Below are positions 62,053 through 64,000 of a stretch of DNA of 64,000 nt, one piece after another; the stretch's first letter is position 1, and every line of letters begins with the position of its first letter. Position numbers and translations under genes: made by a program. This stretch comes from Cyanobacteria bacterium FACHB-502. GTDB lineage: Bacteria; Cyanobacteriota; Cyanobacteriia; Elainellales; Elainellaceae. The DNA lies in assembly GCA_014695325.1 (NCBI GenBank), contig JACJNZ010000029.1:310001-374000 (forward strand). The letters run 5' to 3'. The notes beneath the pieces are model-generated. The model saw only the letters and a program-made list of their open reading frames with translations. It was not told the DNA's origin and made no database searches.

Positions 62053-63165
62053 TTACCGCAGAAACGCCATTTGTTGACTCGGCGGCTCGTAGCCCAGATG
62101 CTTCCAGGCCGCAGGGGTAGCAATTCGTCCGCGTGAGGTGCGCTGAAGGTAGCCGATTTGCAGCAGGTAGGGTTCGTAAACTTCTTCGATCGTCTGAGCG
62201 TCCTCTCCTGTCGCAGCAGCCAGCGTTTCCAGGCCCACCGGACGACCCGCAAAATTTTCGATCATCACGGTCAGCAGACGGCGATCGGTCAGGTCTAATC
62301 CGCAGGGATCGACCTTGAATAGTTCCAGCGCATCGGCGGCAAGGGGTTGATCGATCGTGGCTCCTTTGGCTCTGACTTCCACAAAATCTCGCACGCGGCG
62401 CAGTAACCGATTGGCGATTCGGGGTGTGCCTCTGGCGCGGCGGGCAATTTCGCTGGCTCCCGCTTCAGTGGTGGGAGTGTTGAGAAGCTGGGCGGTTCGC
62501 AAAACAATTTGCGTCAGTTCGTCTAGCTCGTAAAACTGGAGCCGCTGGATAATGCCGAAGCGATCGCGTAGTGGCGAGGAAAGTGCCCCCACCCTGGTCG
62601 TTGCTCCGATTAGCGTAAACCGATGCAGCGGAATGCTTCGCATCCGGGCACTTTGTCCTTTGCCGACGGTGATATCTAGTCGGAAGTCTTCCATTGCCGG
62701 ATAGAGAATTTCTTCGGTGACTCTGGGCAATCGGTGAATTTCGTCGATAAACAACACGTCGCCCGGTTTCAGCGTCACCAGTAGCCCAGCGATATCACGT
62801 GGACGTTCCAAAGCCGGAGCGGTAGTAATTTTGCACTCCACACCCATTTCTGCCGCCAGAATCAGCGACATTGTAGTTTTGCCCAATCCGGGCGGACCGT
62901 AAAGCAGCAGATGATCCAGTGCCTCTTGCCGTGCCTGAGCCGCTTTAATCGCAATCTCCAGCACTTCCTTCAGTGCCTTTTGTCCCACGTATTCTTTGAG
63001 CTTTTGGGGACGCAGGGTTTCTTCTTGCCGACCCGCTTCTTCTAGGCTGGCACTGGGCTGAAGCAGGTCATCCGGGGCAGCGACGACTCTGCCTCGGGTT
63101 TTGCCATTCGAGCCACCCGGCTTTGGGCTGTCTGGTGAAGGTTGCTTAGAGGAAATAATTGCCAT
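62053..63165 (-). CDS. ruvB: RuvB, Holliday junction branch-migration ATPase
   Basis: 370 residues. AAA+ motor that, with RuvA, drives Holliday junction migration in recombination repair. Motifs: [16 protein letters not shown], Walker [13 protein letters not shown], Walker [29 protein letters not shown], sensor-2 [15 protein letters not shown], and a winged-helix end with [12 protein letters not shown]. The 45-residue N-terminal lead is low-complexity, as in other cyanobacterial RuvB. Minus strand, convergent with the ELWxxDGT gene. Confidence 0.97.
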   Translation of the reverse strand: MAIISSKQPSPDSPKPGGSNGKTRGRVVAAPDDLLQPSASLEEAGRQEETLRPQKLKEYVGQKALKEVLEIAIKAAQARQEALDHLLLYGPPGLGKTTMSLILAAEMGVECKITTAPALERPRDIAGLLVTLKPGDVLFIDEIHRLPRVTEEILYPAMEDFRLDITVGKGQSARMRSIPLHRFTLIGATTRVGALSSPLRDRFGIIQRLQFYELDELTQIVLRTAQLLNTPTTEAGASEIARRARGTPRIANRLLRRVRDFVEVRAKGATIDQPLAADALELFKVDPCGLDLTDRRLLTVMIENFAGRPVGLETLAAATGEDAQTIEEVYEPYLLQIGYLQRTSRGRIATPAAWKHLGYEPPSQQMAFLR

Positions 63166-63278
63166 AGGGCGAACTGCTGCTATCCGAGGGACACGCTGGA
63201 TTTAGTACATCTGGACTATTCCAGGCTTGACTGAATTCTATAGCGTTTTTAACAAAGTGAGAGAGGCTTTTCGCTAAA

Positions 63279-63307
63279 TCTGCGGCATACCAATGTCTGC
63301 GGCATAC
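63279..63307. repeat. Direct duplication, 12-bp unit, period 17
   Basis: TCTGCGGCATAC at 63279-63290 and 63296-63307, between the divergent ruvB and unknown genes. Confidence 0.8.
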
Positions 63308-63357
63308 AATGAAAGCTCCTGAGTGAGAAAGTTCCCGACTGATGAGGAAGCAACCCT

Positions 63358-63882
63358 ATGCTAGCCGTTCCTGCCAATATTTCCTTTCAGCAAGCGATCG
63401 AGCTAACTCAAGCTTTAGTGTCTCGCATGGAACAGGGTACACTATCTGACGCTGAAATTGCACAGACAATTGCGGCTTTGGTTCAGACGGTAGACGGCGC
63501 ACGCGGCTTTTTTGTGGGGTATCTGACGGACGATCGCTCCCTTGCCGACCATCCAACCGAAGCAGTAATCAGTGCCCTGCGAACGTCACCTGAAGTCGCT
63601 GCTGATTTGCTGGTGAAAAACCTGGCAATGTCCACCGCGGTGGCAATCACTCACCGTCGTAATGACAATTTAGATATGGCGCAGGGATCGGACCGGGTTC
63701 GATCGCGTACAACCGCCTTAATTCAAAAGCTTCAGCTTCCTGAAATTGAGCAAAAGGCGAAACAGCTCCGGGCAGCTACGGAAACGGGCGGCGGGGAGTA
63801 TGAGGATTTTTTGAATCGATGGAAGTATGACGCAGAGCAGCGGTTGGCGATTCGGGAGGCGATCGAGCAGGTGTCGGAGTAG
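63358..63882 (+). CDS. Unknown soluble protein (174 aa)
   Basis: MLAVPANISFQQAIELTQAL opens a mostly helical protein. Two halves: an N-terminal part with GARGFFVGYLTDDRSL and a C-terminal part with RRNDNLDMAQGSDRVRSRTT and YEDFLNRWKYDAEQRLAIRE. I recognise no family and see no membrane segment. The start is well supported by GAGGAAG 8 bases upstream. Divergent from ruvB (192 bp). The codon use matches neighbouring genes, so it is a real gene; no function is proposed. About 120 bp of spacer follow to the window edge. Confidence 0.75.
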   Translation: MLAVPANISFQQAIELTQALVSRMEQGTLSDAEIAQTIAALVQTVDGARGFFVGYLTDDRSLADHPTEAVISALRTSPEVAADLLVKNLAMSTAVAITHRRNDNLDMAQGSDRVRSRTTALIQKLQLPEIEQKAKQLRAATETGGGEYEDFLNRWKYDAEQRLAIREAIEQVSE

Positions 63883-64000
63883 ATGGGTGAATGGCTGGAT
63901 GAGCGAGGAGATGAGGGGACAGGGTGTGGGGTGCGGCTTTAAACGACCTTTGTTAGATCGGCGGGTTAGGTCGGGGAGCAGAGAATGGACTGGACGCAGG

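Overview
The window is cyanobacterial chromosome. It is dense with the HIP1 octamer GCGATCGC and with GATCG-rich spacers. It carries genes typical of the phylum: a CrtR-type carotenoid hydroxylase, Ycf35 with a DUF2997 partner, DUF3288, DevA/DevC-type ABC export proteins, a DICT-domain histidine kinase, a group 2 sigma factor of SigC type, iron superoxide dismutase and a pilB-pilT-pilC cluster. Gene content and Uma2/ELWxxDGT-type proteins suggest a larger-genome, probably filamentous (Leptolyngbya-like) strain; that placement is a guess. No rRNA, tRNA, CRISPR array, intact transposase or prophage was recognised.

Layout. 1-7.1 kb: 3' part of murE running off the left edge, a small glutaredoxin-like gene, cysH with a good terminator, then two convergent, overlapping histidine kinase genes, one with a degenerate ATPase domain. 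7.1-8.1 kb: a gene-poor stretch with a flavoprotein reductase remnant and palindromic repeats. 8.1-14 kb: SDR, LtrA-like, pirin with a divergent but frameshifted LysR regulator, DUF3288, RMD1/DUF155 and Uma2 genes. 14-17.4 kb: secD-secF (4-base overlap), divergent from sodB. 17.6-27.1 kb: mercuric-reductase-like flavoprotein, DevC- and DevA-like genes without the usual DevB, an epimerase, a GNAT-like protein, a PRC-barrel protein and moeA. 27.2-31.6 kb: rpmG-rpsR-RNase II/R, xthA, gloB. 31.8-39.6 kb: accessory stretch with a glycosyltransferase, FMN reductase, crtR, a TPR protein, and two decayed genes (an FkbM-type methyltransferase with two in-frame stops and a DUF4132-like remnant). 39.6-48.2 kb: DICT kinase, HEAT-repeat protein, acetyltransferase, group 2 sigma factor, priA. 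48.2-49.4 kb: DUF2997-ycf35-ferredoxin trio. 49.9-56 kb: J-domain membrane protein, pilB, pilT, pilC and an unknown gene on one strand. 56.6-64 kb: YaaW-like, renalase-like, a large ELWxxDGT/PPC surface protein, ruvB and an unknown conserved-looking gene.

How the genes work together. secDF supports Sec export. pilB/pilT/pilC form the type IV pilus motor and platform. rpmG/rpsR/RNase form a translation and RNA-turnover unit. cysH, the glutaredoxin-like protein, sodB, gloB and the flavoproteins serve sulfur and redox metabolism. The kinases, sigma factor and LysR remnant are regulatory.

I did not find a clearly new multi-gene system. The most unusual signal is structural. Most longer intergenic gaps contain a short (9-18 bp) direct duplication, usually two copies and sometimes three, each with its own sequence. 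In addition there are two small dispersed palindromic repeat families and several genes caught at different stages of decay.
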